A stretch of DNA of 64,000 nt from Methylophaga nitratireducenticrescens (GCF_000260985.4 NC_017857.3:496001-560000), one strand, 5' to 3'. Shown: positions 48,501 to 58,434, counted from the first letter of the stretch. Numbers and translations: made by a program. The notes: a model not told the origin generated them from the sequence alone.

Positions 48501-48776
48501 TTAGTAAGACCACTTACCCGATTTTTTGAAGTTTTCTACGCGTTTAGCGTTACGAGCTTCCATTGCTTCCATTGCACTGTCTTGTTTATCCAGTTCAGCT
48601 TGGCTATGTTTAGGATCAAATTTTGATCCTTTGATTTTTTCAGGAAATCCTGGTTTAGCTTCCCAGCATTTTCCTGCTTCTTGGCATTTTGTACCATCGT
48701 ATGCCATTGCTGACATACCTACTGATAACAAGAGTGCTGTAGCGCCGGTAACGGCAAGTGTTTTAATTTTCTTCAT
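48501..48776 (-). CDS. mxaI: MxaI: methanol dehydrogenase small (beta) subunit
   Basis: A 91-residue precursor with a signal peptide ending near SAMA. The mature part starts YDGTKCQEAGKCWEAKPGFPEK, with the conserved Cys pair and aromatic residues of the beta subunit that wraps MxaF, and then a long Lys-rich helix. A good AGGAG site precedes the ATG. Its presence next to mxaF confirms a calcium-type alpha2-beta2 enzyme rather than XoxF. Confidence 0.97.
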   Translation of the reverse strand: MKKIKTLAVTGATALLLSVGMSAMAYDGTKCQEAGKCWEAKPGFPEKIKGSKFDPKHSQAELDKQDSAMEAMEARNAKRVENFKKSGKWSY

Positions 48777-48907
48777 ATTTCTCTCCTTTAGGTTTTGACG
48801 ACATAATGCTTGGTAGCGTAGTAGTTACCCTTTAGTGGTTATGGACCACACTACCAATCACTAATCTTTATAATCTGCCAATTGGCACATTAAATGGTTA
48901 ACCATCT

Positions 48908-49492
48908 TTAATGGGTTTTATTAAAGTTGTCTAAAGCTTCTCTGAAGTCATCTGGCATTTCAGCAGGAACCAACTCAGCACGTTCCTCTTCTGATAACCA
49001 TAAGGCTTTTTCCGGATCATCCCAGTAGACGCTACGGACGTACGCCATCACTTTCAGAATTTCATCAATACTGAGGTTGTTACGTTGAGGACCCATCATG
49101 GCGCGGGCGCCGTCATAAATAATTTCAAAAAAACCTTTATCATAACGACCTGCAGGATAGGTCCAGTACGCATCCCCTAAAGCGGGACCAAGTTTGCCTT
49201 CAACATGATGACCATGGCAGCCAGAACAGGCCGTCATATACAAATCTTCACCCACCTTGATGGCTTCTTCATCCTGGTTATATTTATTTTCTGCTGTTTC
49301 CATAAAATGTTTTACGGCTTCAGTTTCTTCACCTTTTTTGCCAAAAGAAAAATCAATCAGCACCCCGGTCGTTGCATTGCGAAATTGCACCTGAGCTTCT
49401 GCTGTTACTGGTGTCATACTGACAGCTGTCAACATTGATAATCCCAGCATAAATACTGTCTTACGACTAAAAAGTTTTACATTACTAATCAT
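48908..49492 (-). CDS. mxaG: MxaG: cytochrome cL, electron acceptor of methanol dehydrogenase
   Basis: A 194-residue periplasmic c-type cytochrome. Signal peptide (about 1-32), one heme site CSGCH (near residue 97) and the family-specific C-terminal stretch MAYVRSVYWDDPEKALWLSE. It takes electrons from PQQ-dependent MxaFI and passes them to cytochrome cH. The start at 49492 is chosen because the MISNVKLFSRKT signal peptide begins there; an in-frame ATG 17 codons upstream overlaps mxaJ. The mxaF-J-G-I order is canonical. Confidence 0.95.
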   Translation of the reverse strand: MISNVKLFSRKTVFMLGLSMLTAVSMTPVTAEAQVQFRNATTGVLIDFSFGKKGEETEAVKHFMETAENKYNQDEEAIKVGEDLYMTACSGCHGHHVEGKLGPALGDAYWTYPAGRYDKGFFEIIYDGARAMMGPQRNNLSIDEILKVMAYVRSVYWDDPEKALWLSEEERAELVPAEMPDDFREALDNFNKTH

Positions 49493-49539
49493 GGTTTTTT
49501 TATAATCCTGTTGAATTAAAGAGGTTGCATGACGACAAG

Positions 49540-50409
49540 TCAAAGCAGTGGAATCCCTTCTTTTTTGAGGATGGCAGCAATCTTCGGTGCAGCATCTGCC
49601 AATCCTTTATTAATGGCATCAAGCAAGGCTTTATCACCTTCACGAACAGCTACTGATTGATCATAGTGCTGCACAATACCTTCACCACCTTCGACTTCTT
49701 CGAATTCAGGAGATAACACCATTTCTAATGGAGTATCTGAATCACGAACATAACGGGCTACTTCTGGAGCCCATAGATGAGCGATGTCACCTTTACCTGA
49801 GGTCACTTCGCTGATCAGTTTTTTAGGTTCCAGACGAATATATTTATTGCGTGGGGATTTGAAACCTGACAGAGATTTGGTGTAATTGAAGTTGCCTTCA
49901 TATTTACCCACTTCTCGTAACATCACTTCTGATGGGCTACCTGGTACTACTACAAAACGGTTCAGTTTTTGAATGTCAGGGCTATCCCAGTCACTGATGT
50001 CCAGATTTTTATCGGTACGATAGACAAACACATAGCCGGATTTGTAGTAAGGATAGCTGGTGGCAACGCGAGGATCATCGGAATCTACCCCCATAACCAC
50101 ATCACATTCATTTTTTAATAAATGTTCGGTCACTAAAAAAATTGCTGCTTTGTCTGACCAGACAAATTCCAAAGGCATCTCCATGCTCTCTGCGAGCGTT
50201 TCGGCGATTTCATTTTCGAAACCCTGCTGCTGTTTGTTTGAGTAGGGCATTTCATTCGCCGCTGCACAGACTTTTAAGGTTTCCGGTAATCCATTGTTTG
50301 CATGTGCTGGAGTCAGTACAGACAGCAGTGAAGCCATTATCAGGCTGCATTGCGTTAAGTGTTTTGAACTGACTGCTTTGTTATTGGTTTTAGTATGGTT
50401 GTTTAACAT
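49540..50409 (-). CDS. mxaJ: MxaJ: methanol dehydrogenase-associated periplasmic protein
   Basis: A 289-residue periplasmic protein with a family-3 solute-binding fold. A signal peptide ends near TPAHA; LKVCAAANEMPYSNKQQQGFENEIAE is the first lobe signature. MxaJ interacts with MxaFI and helps its assembly. It follows mxaF after 104 bp that hold a strong hairpin, so it is probably made at lower level than MxaF. Confidence 0.93.
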   Translation of the reverse strand: MLNNHTKTNNKAVSSKHLTQCSLIMASLLSVLTPAHANNGLPETLKVCAAANEMPYSNKQQQGFENEIAETLAESMEMPLEFVWSDKAAIFLVTEHLLKNECDVVMGVDSDDPRVATSYPYYKSGYVFVYRTDKNLDISDWDSPDIQKLNRFVVVPGSPSEVMLREVGKYEGNFNYTKSLSGFKSPRNKYIRLEPKKLISEVTSGKGDIAHLWAPEVARYVRDSDTPLEMVLSPEFEEVEGGEGIVQHYDQSVAVREGDKALLDAINKGLADAAPKIAAILKKEGIPLL

Positions 50410-50428
50410 GTCTTACACTCTCAGAAGG

Positions 50429-50459
50429 GGCTGGCAACACAGTCTTTGTGTTGCCAGCC
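50429..50459 (-). promoter_or_regulatory. 13-bp hairpin in the mxaF-mxaJ gap
   Basis: GGCTGGCAACACA (50429-50441) pairs perfectly with TGTGTTGCCAGCC (50447-50459) around a five-base loop. There is no U-run after it on the minus strand, so it is not a standard terminator. A stable 3' hairpin at this point could protect an mxaF transcript from exonucleases or stall polymerase. Confidence 0.75.
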
Positions 50460-50513
50460 GGATTGAATACGACGATATAACTTGATGTACTAAGTTATAT
50501 TGCGAGTCAGTGA

Positions 50514-52400
50514 TTACATTTCGTATTCACCAACACTCAGATCGTCGTAAGGTCCTTTACCATCCAGAGCAAAGACCATCAGACCACCACCCATTTGAGT
50601 GTTACGTGCCAATTCTTTAAAGGCACCTACAGCACCCAGACCAGCAGATGGGTCATTCAAGTCAAACACCAGACCAACGGCAGGCCAACCACCTACGCCA
50701 TAGTTAATGGCAACATACTGAACACCATCTTTGGTGTAAGTCATTGGATGACCGATAGCGCCTGAAGGAAGTTTGAATTTCCACAGCAAGTCACCATTGT
50801 CTGCATCACGAGCTTTGATGAAGCCATCGAGTGTGCCGTAGAATACCAAGCCACCAGCGGTTGCCATGGTGCCACCCCAGATTGAGAATTTTTCCATTTT
50901 CTCCCAAGCAAACTCACCCGTAATGGCGTTGTAAGCTTTCACCTGGCCAGAACCAATACCACGCTGGCGATCACCTTTAGGTCCAGGGTAACTCCATACG
51001 TTTGCACCTACGAAGAACTGGCCTGCACGGTAAGGCAGCATGAACGGTTCCCAATCCATACACAGATGGTTGATACCCAAGTAGAAATTTTGTCTTTCAG
51101 GATCGTATGAATCCATACCCTGGTTGTGGAAACCCATGGCTGAAGGACAGATATCACGTGAACGGTGACCCATTCTGGTGCTGAATTCCGGGTCACGAAT
51201 TGGCAGACCTGTTTCCAGATCAACTTTTTTCACCCAGTTTGCAGTGTCATCCATTTTGTCTGCAGAAACCAAATCACCTGTTTCACGATCCAACGTATAA
51301 ATAATGCCGTTACGATCAGGGTGAGTCAGCAATTTACGCATTTTGCCGCTTTTGTCTTTTTGCTCAGAAAGCATCATGACGTTAACGCCAGCGTAGTCCC
51401 ACTCATCATGAGGTGTTTTTTGATAACCGAATTTGGCTAAACCAGTATCAGCATCACGACCCCAGATAGTCATGGTCCATTTGTTATCACCAGGACGCAT
51501 GGTTTCGTTCCATGGAGCAGGGTTACCTGAACCGTAATAGAACATTTCTAAGTCAGGGTCATATGCATACCAACCCCAGTTAGTACCACCACCAATTTTC
51601 CATGCTTCATCTTCCCAGGTTTTCAGACCCAGATCTTTTTGGCCGTAATGTGGGTTTTCACTGTTAAAGTCTTTAGCCAGACCGATTTCTGAATCAGGAC
51701 CCGTTGCATACCAACGCCAGGCCATTTCACCAGTGTGAATGTCAAACGCGGTGACATAACCACGAACACCCAGCTCAGCACCAGAAGAACCTTGGATAAC
51801 CAGGTCTTTTACAACAAATGGTGCTTGTGTCTGGGTTTGACCAACACTGATATCACCATTTTCAACCTGCCAGTGAAGTTCACCTGTTTCGGCATTCAAT
51901 GCAACCACATGACCATCCAGCTGGCTTTTCACGATCATGGCAGGTGTTTTATCATCACCAGGCCAGTAAGCCAGACCACGATTGACCACGTCACAACATG
52001 CAACTGCACGAGCTGCTGGATCTTGTTTTGGTTTATGTTCCCAGACGATGGTGCCAGGATCATTCAAGTTGATAGCAAACGTGTTGTTTGGAAATGGCGA
52101 GTGGATGTACATCATGTCACCAATAACCAAAGGCGCACCTTCATGACCACTTAATACACCGGTGGAGAAAGTCCAAGATGGCGCCAACTTACTGACGTTC
52201 TTTTTGTTGATTTGTTTTGAAGAACTGTAATGATCAGCAGAATAGTTCTTACCCTGCATAACCCAGTTAGCTTCATCCTTTTGAAGTTCAACCAGCTTGT
52301 CATTGGCGAATGCAGCGCCTACTGTCATCATGCCGATGACAGAGCTGACCAATGCAGCTGAACCGGTTTTTGTTAACCGGCTTAGTTTTTTCTCTCTCAT
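50514..52400 (-). CDS. mxaF: MxaF: calcium- and PQQ-dependent methanol dehydrogenase large subunit
   Basis: Oxidises methanol to formaldehyde in the periplasm. The 628-residue precursor has a signal peptide (cleaved near residue 32) and an eight-bladed propeller. Active-site features: adjacent cysteines in AVACCDVV (135-136), calcium ligands Glu209 (SSGAEL) and Asn293 (SGNPAPWN), and catalytic Asp335 in EWDYAGVN. Position 337 is Ala, where XoxF-type lanthanide enzymes have a second Asp, so this is the calcium type. An AGGAGG site precedes the ATG. Confidence 0.98.
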   Translation of the reverse strand: MREKKLSRLTKTGSAALVSSVIGMMTVGAAFANDKLVELQKDEANWVMQGKNYSADHYSSSKQINKKNVSKLAPSWTFSTGVLSGHEGAPLVIGDMMYIHSPFPNNTFAINLNDPGTIVWEHKPKQDPAARAVACCDVVNRGLAYWPGDDKTPAMIVKSQLDGHVVALNAETGELHWQVENGDISVGQTQTQAPFVVKDLVIQGSSGAELGVRGYVTAFDIHTGEMAWRWYATGPDSEIGLAKDFNSENPHYGQKDLGLKTWEDEAWKIGGGTNWGWYAYDPDLEMFYYGSGNPAPWNETMRPGDNKWTMTIWGRDADTGLAKFGYQKTPHDEWDYAGVNVMMLSEQKDKSGKMRKLLTHPDRNGIIYTLDRETGDLVSADKMDDTANWVKKVDLETGLPIRDPEFSTRMGHRSRDICPSAMGFHNQGMDSYDPERQNFYLGINHLCMDWEPFMLPYRAGQFFVGANVWSYPGPKGDRQRGIGSGQVKAYNAITGEFAWEKMEKFSIWGGTMATAGGLVFYGTLDGFIKARDADNGDLLWKFKLPSGAIGHPMTYTKDGVQYVAINYGVGGWPAVGLVFDLNDPSAGLGAVGAFKELARNTQMGGGLMVFALDGKGPYDDLSVGEYEM

Positions 52401-52604
52401 ATATCCTCCTATTTTAACTGGATGTCAGCTTGCGCTGACCCTGTGTCTCAGCACACATTCGGAAATGTGGCTGTGCACCAGTGTTATCATCAGTTTTTAC
52501 TAGGGGTATGGGATAGAGAGCCTTGCCATCTCTGTTATAGGGAAGTCGTCACATAATGATTAGGGTGATAAGATTTTGTCTTGTTATAAGGCTCTTTACA
52601 GAAA
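52401..52604 (-). promoter_or_regulatory. mxaF promoter/leader region with two inverted repeats
   Basis: The 204-bp mxaB-mxaF gap has GTCAGC-N4-GCTGAC (52424-52439) about 25 bp before the mxaF ATG and CACATT-N4-AATGTG (52454-52469) further up. The first would form a tetraloop hairpin in the mRNA leader; the second could be a regulator site or a hairpin. The mxaF promoter was not securely identified, though strong regulated expression is expected here. Confidence 0.45.
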
Positions 52605-53258
52605 CTATTGATTATTTGGTGGATGGATCAAACCAATTTTCTGTGCCAGAAATATAATATCTGCAAGCTTAGATGTACCCAGTTTTCGCATCATATTGGT
52701 TTTATAATTTGAGACAGTTTTAGGGGCCAACGTGAGACTTTTGGAAATTTCCTCGATACTCATTCCTTCAGCAACCATCCTGAAAACGGCAAATTCCTGA
52801 TGTGACAGGGAATCGATTTTCTGATCCGTTTTGATTAATTTTTCCATTGCAATGGAGCGTGCAACTTCGGCACCGAGATAATGACGTTTCTCGGCGACAG
52901 ATTTTACTGCTTCAATCAACACATCAGATGAGCAGGATTTGGTGATATAGCCAATTGCGCCAAGTTCCAGTGCTCTCATGGCCAAAGTCGTTTCTTCATG
53001 CATGCTGCAGACCAGGATGCGGGCATCTTTATCACGGTTACAGATCCTTCTGACACACTCCAATCCACCCGTTCCAGGCATGGTCAAATCGATAATGCAG
53101 ACTTTAGGTTGTAGTGCAATAAACGCTTGATAACCCTCTTCAGCATTTCCAGATTGTCCGATGACTTCAAAGCCTGCCGATTCAAGTAGTTGCTGGTATC
53201 CCTCTCTGAGAATGGCATGATCGTCTATTAATAGTATGGTGGTACGTTGTTTGTTCAT
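52605..53258 (-). CDS. mxaB: MxaB: NarL/FixJ-type response regulator
   Basis: A 217-residue response regulator. The receiver domain has the phospho-acceptor Asp in CIIDLTMPG (about 57) and Lys in YITKSCS; the LuxR-type helix-turn-helix is MSIEEISKSLTLAPKTVSNYKTN. It lies between mxaY and mxaF. In other methylotrophs MxaB (MoxX in Paracoccus) controls methanol dehydrogenase expression, so this pair probably activates the cluster. A gap of 46 bp follows mxaY. Confidence 0.88.
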   Translation of the reverse strand: MNKQRTTILLIDDHAILREGYQQLLESAGFEVIGQSGNAEEGYQAFIALQPKVCIIDLTMPGTGGLECVRRICNRDKDARILVCSMHEETTLAMRALELGAIGYITKSCSSDVLIEAVKSVAEKRHYLGAEVARSIAMEKLIKTDQKIDSLSHQEFAVFRMVAEGMSIEEISKSLTLAPKTVSNYKTNMMRKLGTSKLADIIFLAQKIGLIHPPNNQ

Positions 53259-53304
53259 TTCTTCTGATGCCTCATTATTAACATGTATTGTTTACGGTAG
53301 GTTT

Positions 53305-54276
53305 TCATAACGGAATATGCAGCGCTAAAACCGTGCCTCGGGGATCTGCTGGATGCAGGTTGAACTGGCCATTTAAAGCATGTATCCGTTCTCGGATGCC
53401 AATGAGTCCAAGCCCTTTACCCATTCCTTCATTGGGATCAAACCCTATTCCGTTGTCACGGATGGTCAGGCTGATATCGTTACATTGAGCTGATTTGTTT
53501 TGGGTACATAGATCAATGTGAATTATGCTGGCTTCTGCATGACGGGTTATGTTGGTTAATGCCTCTTGCATGCAACGATAAATTGTTAATGCCGTGTCAT
53601 AGTCAACAAGCTGATCATCCACTTCAATAGCAATATTAATCTCGTAATCTGGAAACGACATTTGCCACTGTGAAATAAGATCTTCAATCGCTGCTGAAAG
53701 CCCAACAGTTTCCAGACCAGGAGGTTTTAAACTGCGCAACTGTGAACGGGTAACATTTCGAAGGAAGCTCGCGCTATCCTGGATGGTTTTTAATATAGAT
53801 TGCAGTTTGGGATCAATGACCGTGCTGTATTTGATGGCGACCGAGGCATTTACATCAATTGCTGCAAGATACTGGCCGAAAACATCGTGCAATTCAGCAG
53901 CAAGATGATTACGTTCTGCTTCCCTGACCTGTGTTATGTGTTTGATAAGAGCACGATTTTGTAGCAATAATTTTGCATTATCAGCATTTTGTACTTCAAG
54001 TTTGGTTTTAATTTCAAGGTTACGCTTTAAGGTCTCTTGCAGTTCAATATAACGTCTTCTGCCAAACCACATTAATCCGGCACTGAAGACCAGCAAAACA
54101 AAAATAATTTCATCCAGCTGATAAAACTCCCCTAATGCGGCCCAATTAATCCAGCGTTCAGCCAAATCAAAATATCCAGCAACAAAATAGGTAAATAGTG
54201 ACGCGCCTATAATGACAACTAAATCCGTTTTGCCCCTGTTGCTTCTATCGGCAGGGGATAATTTAGGTGACATCAT
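53305..54276 (-). CDS. mxaY: MxaY: sensor histidine kinase (HisKA_3)
   Basis: A membrane sensor kinase of about 323 residues: two hydrophobic spans near the N-terminus (VVIIGASLFTYFVAGYF and IIFVLLVFSAGLMWF), a coiled-coil linker, the dimerisation box with phospho-His in AAELHDVFGQ, and a HATPase_c domain (ALTNITRHAEAS; RDNGIGFDP). No sizeable periplasmic sensor domain is present. The start is taken at 54276 (MMSPKLSPADRS); the longer frame adds a 43-residue extension with unusual composition. It is the presumed partner of MxaB. Confidence 0.88.
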   Translation of the reverse strand: MMSPKLSPADRSNRGKTDLVVIIGASLFTYFVAGYFDLAERWINWAALGEFYQLDEIIFVLLVFSAGLMWFGRRRYIELQETLKRNLEIKTKLEVQNADNAKLLLQNRALIKHITQVREAERNHLAAELHDVFGQYLAAIDVNASVAIKYSTVIDPKLQSILKTIQDSASFLRNVTRSQLRSLKPPGLETVGLSAAIEDLISQWQMSFPDYEINIAIEVDDQLVDYDTALTIYRCMQEALTNITRHAEASIIHIDLCTQNKSAQCNDISLTIRDNGIGFDPNEGMGKGLGLIGIRERIHALNGQFNLHPADPRGTVLALHIPL

Positions 54277-54498
54277 GTAGTTTCGCCCATATTTAATTTT
54301 GAGATAAACGACTATTCTATGACGATTATTTTTGATATGTATATGCAAATAATGATGAAAATTATAAAAAAATAAAAAACAGGAAAAAGTCATAACTATA
54401 ACCATGACATATTCCCTAAATGATGCGAGCCATCTGCTCTATTTGAGGAATGCAGACAATCTGTAGGATAAGTCGAGATTTTATGGGAGCCAAATTGA

Positions 54499-54831
54499 AT
54501 GAAAATTTTTTTAAACACAGTAGTACTGTCGGCATTCATTGCCTTATTTTCTATGAATGTTGCCTATTCTGAAGAGGCGTTAGCGTTACCTGTAGCCGAA
54601 TTCGAGTTTGTCAAAATATTTTCAGGTAAAGATGCTGATTTTATAAGAGAAAAATTGGGAGAGCCTGCAGAGATAATGAAGCGTGAAAATGAAAGTGGAA
54701 CAGTAGAGTTCTGGGTTTATAAAAATATTGTTAAAGTTGGCAATACTGATAAAACATATAAATACACACAGATTGGAATTATAAATAATTATATTGAGAC
54801 TCTAGGTAATACAAATAGAAGTCCTAAGTAA
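54499..54831 (+). CDS. Small secreted protein beside mxaD
   Basis: A 110-residue protein with a signal peptide (NTVVLSAFIALFSMNVAYS). The mature part, ADFIREKLGEPAEIMKRE then VEFWVYKN and TQIGIINNYIE, resembles the BamE/SmpA-like fold in pattern, but no lipobox is present. AT-rich compared with neighbours. It starts the plus-strand group with mxaD, 30 bp upstream, and diverges from mxaYB. Function unknown; a link to methanol oxidation is inferred from position. Confidence 0.65.
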   Translation: MKIFLNTVVLSAFIALFSMNVAYSEEALALPVAEFEFVKIFSGKDADFIREKLGEPAEIMKRENESGTVEFWVYKNIVKVGNTDKTYKYTQIGIINNYIETLGNTNRSPK

Positions 54832-54860
54832 ATTTATTTTTTTATGATAAAGGTTAGAAC

Positions 54861-55385
54861 GTGAATAAAATGATTAATAAACTATCGCTGGCAGGTTTGA
54901 GTTTAGTGCTATTGAGCAGCAGTGTTTTTGCTCATGGACCAACGCCACAACGGGTTGATGAACAGATTAATATTGATGCGGATGTTGCCACTGTCTGGCA
55001 AAAAGTTAATGCCTTTGACCAATTGGATAAATGGCATCCAGCGGTGGAATCAATCACCATGCAGGATAAAACGACCAGAATCGTGACCTTAAAATCCGGC
55101 GGTGAAATTACCGAAAGTCTTGATGAATCAGATGCCGAGCGACATTACATCGGATACCGTTTATTAACGGAAAATATTGAAGCCATACCTGTCAGCTTTT
55201 ATACCATCGGTATCGAAGTAGAAGCAGCTGACACCGGCAGTAAAGTAAGTTGGAGTGGTCGTTTTTATCGTGCCGACACCGGCAATTTTCCGCCGGAAAA
55301 CCTGAATGATGAAGCCGCCGTTAAAGCCATGACGGAATATGCAAAGTCCGGGCTGGAAGGTTTAAAAGCCAGTTTGGAAAAATAA
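54861..55385 (+). CDS. mxaD: MxaD: periplasmic SRPBCC-family protein of methanol oxidation
   Basis: A 174-residue exported protein (signal peptide to about SSVFA) with a START/polyketide-cyclase fold: INIDADVATVWQKVNAFDQLDKWHPAV is the characteristic first helix-strand segment. In model methylotrophs MxaD aids interaction between methanol dehydrogenase and cytochrome cL. Here it is separated from the rest of the mxa operon and divergent, but only 2 kb from mxaF. The GTG start is probable. Confidence 0.85.
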   Translation: MNKMINKLSLAGLSLVLLSSSVFAHGPTPQRVDEQINIDADVATVWQKVNAFDQLDKWHPAVESITMQDKTTRIVTLKSGGEITESLDESDAERHYIGYRLLTENIEAIPVSFYTIGIEVEAADTGSKVSWSGRFYRADTGNFPPENLNDEAAVKAMTEYAKSGLEGLKASLEK

Positions 55386-55391
55386 TCAGTG

Positions 55392-56327
55392 ATGTCTATT
55401 AAACCACTTATTTTTTGCCTGGGAATATTACCTGCTGTGGCACTGGCTGACGATTTTTATATCAGCAGCCAGGCAGGTAGTCATCTTTCTCTATTTGATT
55501 CAAAAACAGATGAAATAACCAAAGCGATAGAGGTTTCTGCTGGTCCGGTAATGTTAGCTGTCGATAAATCCAACGACGCTATTTATCTTTCGCATCCCGA
55601 GCAAGGTAAATTGTCGGTCATTGATTTGAATAGTTTTGAATTAATCAATGAGATAAAAACTGGTGGACAACCTTTTGCTATGATTCTGGATAGCCAAAGG
55701 TCTCAACTTTTTGTGACAGACTGGTCCAGAAATGCACTATTAGTGATTAACACTACCAGCAGGCAATTGGTGGACCTGCTTGCGGTTGGGGAAAGTCCTG
55801 CCGGTATTGCAATAGATCCCGACGGACGCAAGGTGTTTGTGGCAAATCGTGAAAGCAATTCTGTAATGGTGCTTGATGCTGATACGCCGGATCTGCATGC
55901 AACCATAGAAACAGGCGAGCGTCCTTATGCGGTTGCCTTTAATCCAATTAATGGTCATTTATACGTTACTTGTGTGAAAGATAATTCACTGACGGTCATT
56001 GACACGAAAACCTATGAAAAAATTGCTGCTCTCAAACCTGGTAAAGCACCTTATGGTGTTACGGTGAGCGACGACGGCAATCGGTTTTATGTGGTAAATC
56101 AGAATGACAACACTCTGGTGGAGTTTGATGCAGTAAGTCTGCAAATAACACAGACTATCAAAACCGAGAAAATGCCGGAAAGCGTTGAGCTATCAACTGA
56201 TCAACAGCATGCTTACGTCACCAATTGGTTTAGTAACTCATTATCGATTATTGATTTACAGCAAGGAAAACAAACCAGCTCCATCCCACTTAAGGATGGG
56301 CCACGTAAGATTAGTCTGGCTCATTAG
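55392..56327 (+). CDS. Periplasmic YVTN-type beta-propeller protein
   Basis: A 311-residue exported protein with a signal peptide ending near VALA. It is made of about seven repeats of a 40-residue YVTN-type unit, e.g. QLFVTDWSRNALLVIN, KVFVANRESNSVMVLD and HAYVTNWFSNSLSIID. It starts 6 bp after mxaD and should be co-transcribed. Propellers of this kind accompany PQQ enzymes in several methylotrophs, where their role is not well defined. The ATG at 55392 is preferred to the GTG just before. Confidence 0.8.
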   Translation: MSIKPLIFCLGILPAVALADDFYISSQAGSHLSLFDSKTDEITKAIEVSAGPVMLAVDKSNDAIYLSHPEQGKLSVIDLNSFELINEIKTGGQPFAMILDSQRSQLFVTDWSRNALLVINTTSRQLVDLLAVGESPAGIAIDPDGRKVFVANRESNSVMVLDADTPDLHATIETGERPYAVAFNPINGHLYVTCVKDNSLTVIDTKTYEKIAALKPGKAPYGVTVSDDGNRFYVVNQNDNTLVEFDAVSLQITQTIKTEKMPESVELSTDQQHAYVTNWFSNSLSIIDLQQGKQTSSIPLKDGPRKISLAH

Positions 56328-56359
56328 AAAATAGAAATCTTAAATCAGGGGGCGGTATT

Positions 56360-56824
56360 TTATACCGCTCCGTTATAGTCAAGTTGCCGCCAGGCTTCAT
56401 ACAGAATAATTGCCGTAGCATTGGAAAGATTCAGGCTACGGCTTTCTGGATTCATGGGGATCCGAATTTTCTGCCTATCAGGCAAACTGTCCAATATCGT
56501 TGCTGGCAATCCACGTGACTCCGGACCAAACAGCAGAATACTGTCTTCGATAAAGGTTGCCTGATGGTAAAATTGTTTCGCCTTAGTGGTGCAGGCAAAC
56601 AAAGGTCGATTTTGCTGCCATTGTTGAAACGCTGCAAAATCAGCATGTACTTTTACCGGTGCAAATTCATGGTAGTCCAGTCCGGCTCTTCTGAGACGTT
56701 TATCATCCAAAACAAAGGCTAATGGCTCAATCAGATGGAGCTGTGCACCGGTGTTGGCGCATAGGCGGATAATATTACCGGTGTTGGGCGGGATTTCAGG
56801 CTCATAGAGCGCGATGTGTAACAC
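56360..56824 (-). CDS. trmL: TrmL: tRNA (cytidine/uridine-34-2'-O)-methyltransferase
   Basis: A 154-residue SPOUT methyltransferase that 2'-O-methylates the wobble base of tRNA-Leu. Family motifs: [19 protein letters not shown] at the N-terminus, [11 protein letters not shown] in the knot, and [20 protein letters not shown] at the C-terminus. Its end overlaps a small GCGGTAT / ATACCGC hairpin shared with the convergent propeller gene. It follows mltD with a 2-bp gap. Confidence 0.94.
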   Translation of the reverse strand: MLHIALYEPEIPPNTGNIIRLCANTGAQLHLIEPLAFVLDDKRLRRAGLDYHEFAPVKVHADFAAFQQWQQNRPLFACTTKAKQFYHQATFIEDSILLFGPESRGLPATILDSLPDRQKIRIPMNPESRSLNLSNATAIILYEAWRQLDYNGAV

Positions 56825-56826
56825 GA

Positions 56827-58434
56827 TTAACTATGGCTGATTTGGACGGTTGGATCGACGTACAGGGTCAGTTTTTGGCCTGGTTGTAATAAAGTGCGAT
56901 CGCTTAAACCATTCCATTCCTTAACTTTATCCACCGTAACATTAAATTTACGGGAAATCGTCCAAAGTGAGTCACCATTACGGATGGTGTAATTGATGGC
57001 TTTTAGCTTAGAAACAGTTTGATTGGGTTGCCAGATAATCAATTGCTGACCTGAATGCAACACATCCGAAGGGTTTTTTTTGTTCCATTGGGTTAATTCA
57101 AGCACATCAACAGTATGCGCTTTGGCAATGTTCCACCAGGTATCACCCGCTTTCACCGAATAATTAAATTTTTTCCCCTGCTGCAATTTCCGTTTCGCCA
57201 AGACAGTTGCTTCAGCTTCATCTGCCATAGCAGTGGAAACGGGTATTAACAGATGTGCACCTGCACGGATAAAGCTACTGTTCATTTTGTTTGCTTTTTT
57301 CAGCTCGGCGACCGTCGTGTGATGCATCGCGGCGATTTTGCTCAGTGATTCTCCGGGTTTTACTTCATGGCGTTTCCAACGCAGCCGATCTTTTTCCGAA
57401 AGATCCAGTAATGCTGTTTCAAATGCTTCTGCCTTGGACGACGGCAGAACCAGCTGGTGCGGCCCTTGTGGAGCTGTCGCCCAGCGATTAAAGCCAGGAT
57501 TTAACAGATAAAGCTCATCAAGTGTGATATCTGCCAGATTGGCAGCCAGAGATAAATCAATCTGGCTACCGACATTTACCACGCTCAGATAGGGTTTATT
57601 AGCCACCGGCGCCAGTTGCAGATCATAATGAGCCGGTTGTTTTACCAGCTGTGCTACGGCCAACAATTTGGGGACATAGGCCGTGGTTTCTGCCGGCAAT
57701 TCCAGAGACCAGAAGTCTGTCGGCAAACCGGCATCCCTATTTCGTTTGATGGCGCGACCCACGGTGCCCTCACCGGCATTGTAAGCGGCTAAGGCAAGCT
57801 CCCAATCGTTAAAGTCGTTATGTAACTTTTGCAGATAGTCCAGCGCCGCATTGGTGGATTGAATAACATCACGGCGACCGTCATACCACCAATTCTGATC
57901 CAGTCCGAATACACGACCAGTTGCCGGAATAAATTGCCAGATACCGGCAGCTTGGCCAGATGACAGTGCAAAAGGTTGGTAGCCACTTTCAATAATTGGC
58001 AATAAAGCAATTTCCAACGGCATATCGCGACTTTCAAGTTCTTCAACGATATAGAAAAGATAGGGGCGGGCACGCTCGACAACTTTATTGAAATATTCCG
58101 GGTGGTTGGCAAACCAGGTAAGGCGACTTTGGGTTTCTGGATCCAGATCCTGATATTCAGCCAGCTGATAACCATTACGAATACGTTGCCAGACATCAGT
58201 GACTTGAGGATCAGTTTCCGGTTCATCAAGAACCGATAAATCCAAATCCAGTGGACTCAGTTGTGTCAGCTGATTTTTTTTCCAGTTGGTGTGTTTTGTT
58301 AAAGGACCATGAGAGGTTTTTTGAGACGGTTCAGCGCTGACAGTTTCAGTATGTTTAGGGGTTGAGCTACAGCCAGTAAAGAGCACCGAAAGCACTGCAA
58401 ACAGGGGCCATAGTAGATTTTTAGTTTTTAACAT
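56827..58434 (-). CDS. mltD: MltD: membrane-bound lytic murein transglycosylase D
   Basis: A 535-residue lipoprotein (lipobox LFTGC, Cys near 22) that cleaves peptidoglycan. The SLT catalytic domain includes [19 protein letters not shown] (catalytic Glu) and [13 protein letters not shown]. Three LysM repeats follow in the C-terminal half (around residues 340, 425 and 480: e.g. [18 protein letters not shown]), one more than the usual two in E. coli. Its stop is 2 bp before trmL. Confidence 0.94.
   Translation of the reverse strand: MLKTKNLLWPLFAVLSVLFTGCSSTPKHTETVSAEPSQKTSHGPLTKHTNWKKNQLTQLSPLDLDLSVLDEPETDPQVTDVWQRIRNGYQLAEYQDLDPETQSRLTWFANHPEYFNKVVERARPYLFYIVEELESRDMPLEIALLPIIESGYQPFALSSGQAAGIWQFIPATGRVFGLDQNWWYDGRRDVIQSTNAALDYLQKLHNDFNDWELALAAYNAGEGTVGRAIKRNRDAGLPTDFWSLELPAETTAYVPKLLAVAQLVKQPAHYDLQLAPVANKPYLSVVNVGSQIDLSLAANLADITLDELYLLNPGFNRWATAPQGPHQLVLPSSKAEAFETALLDLSEKDRLRWKRHEVKPGESLSKIAAMHHTTVAELKKANKMNSSFIRAGAHLLIPVSTAMADEAEATVLAKRKLQQGKKFNYSVKAGDTWWNIAKAHTVDVLELTQWNKKNPSDVLHSGQQLIIWQPNQTVSKLKAINYTIRNGDSLWTISRKFNVTVDKVKEWNGLSDRTLLQPGQKLTLYVDPTVQISHS

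Noticed and set aside
50514-52400. XoxF-type lanthanide methanol dehydrogenase
   Set aside because: The residue two after the catalytic Asp is Ala (EWDYA), not Asp, and mxaI is present.
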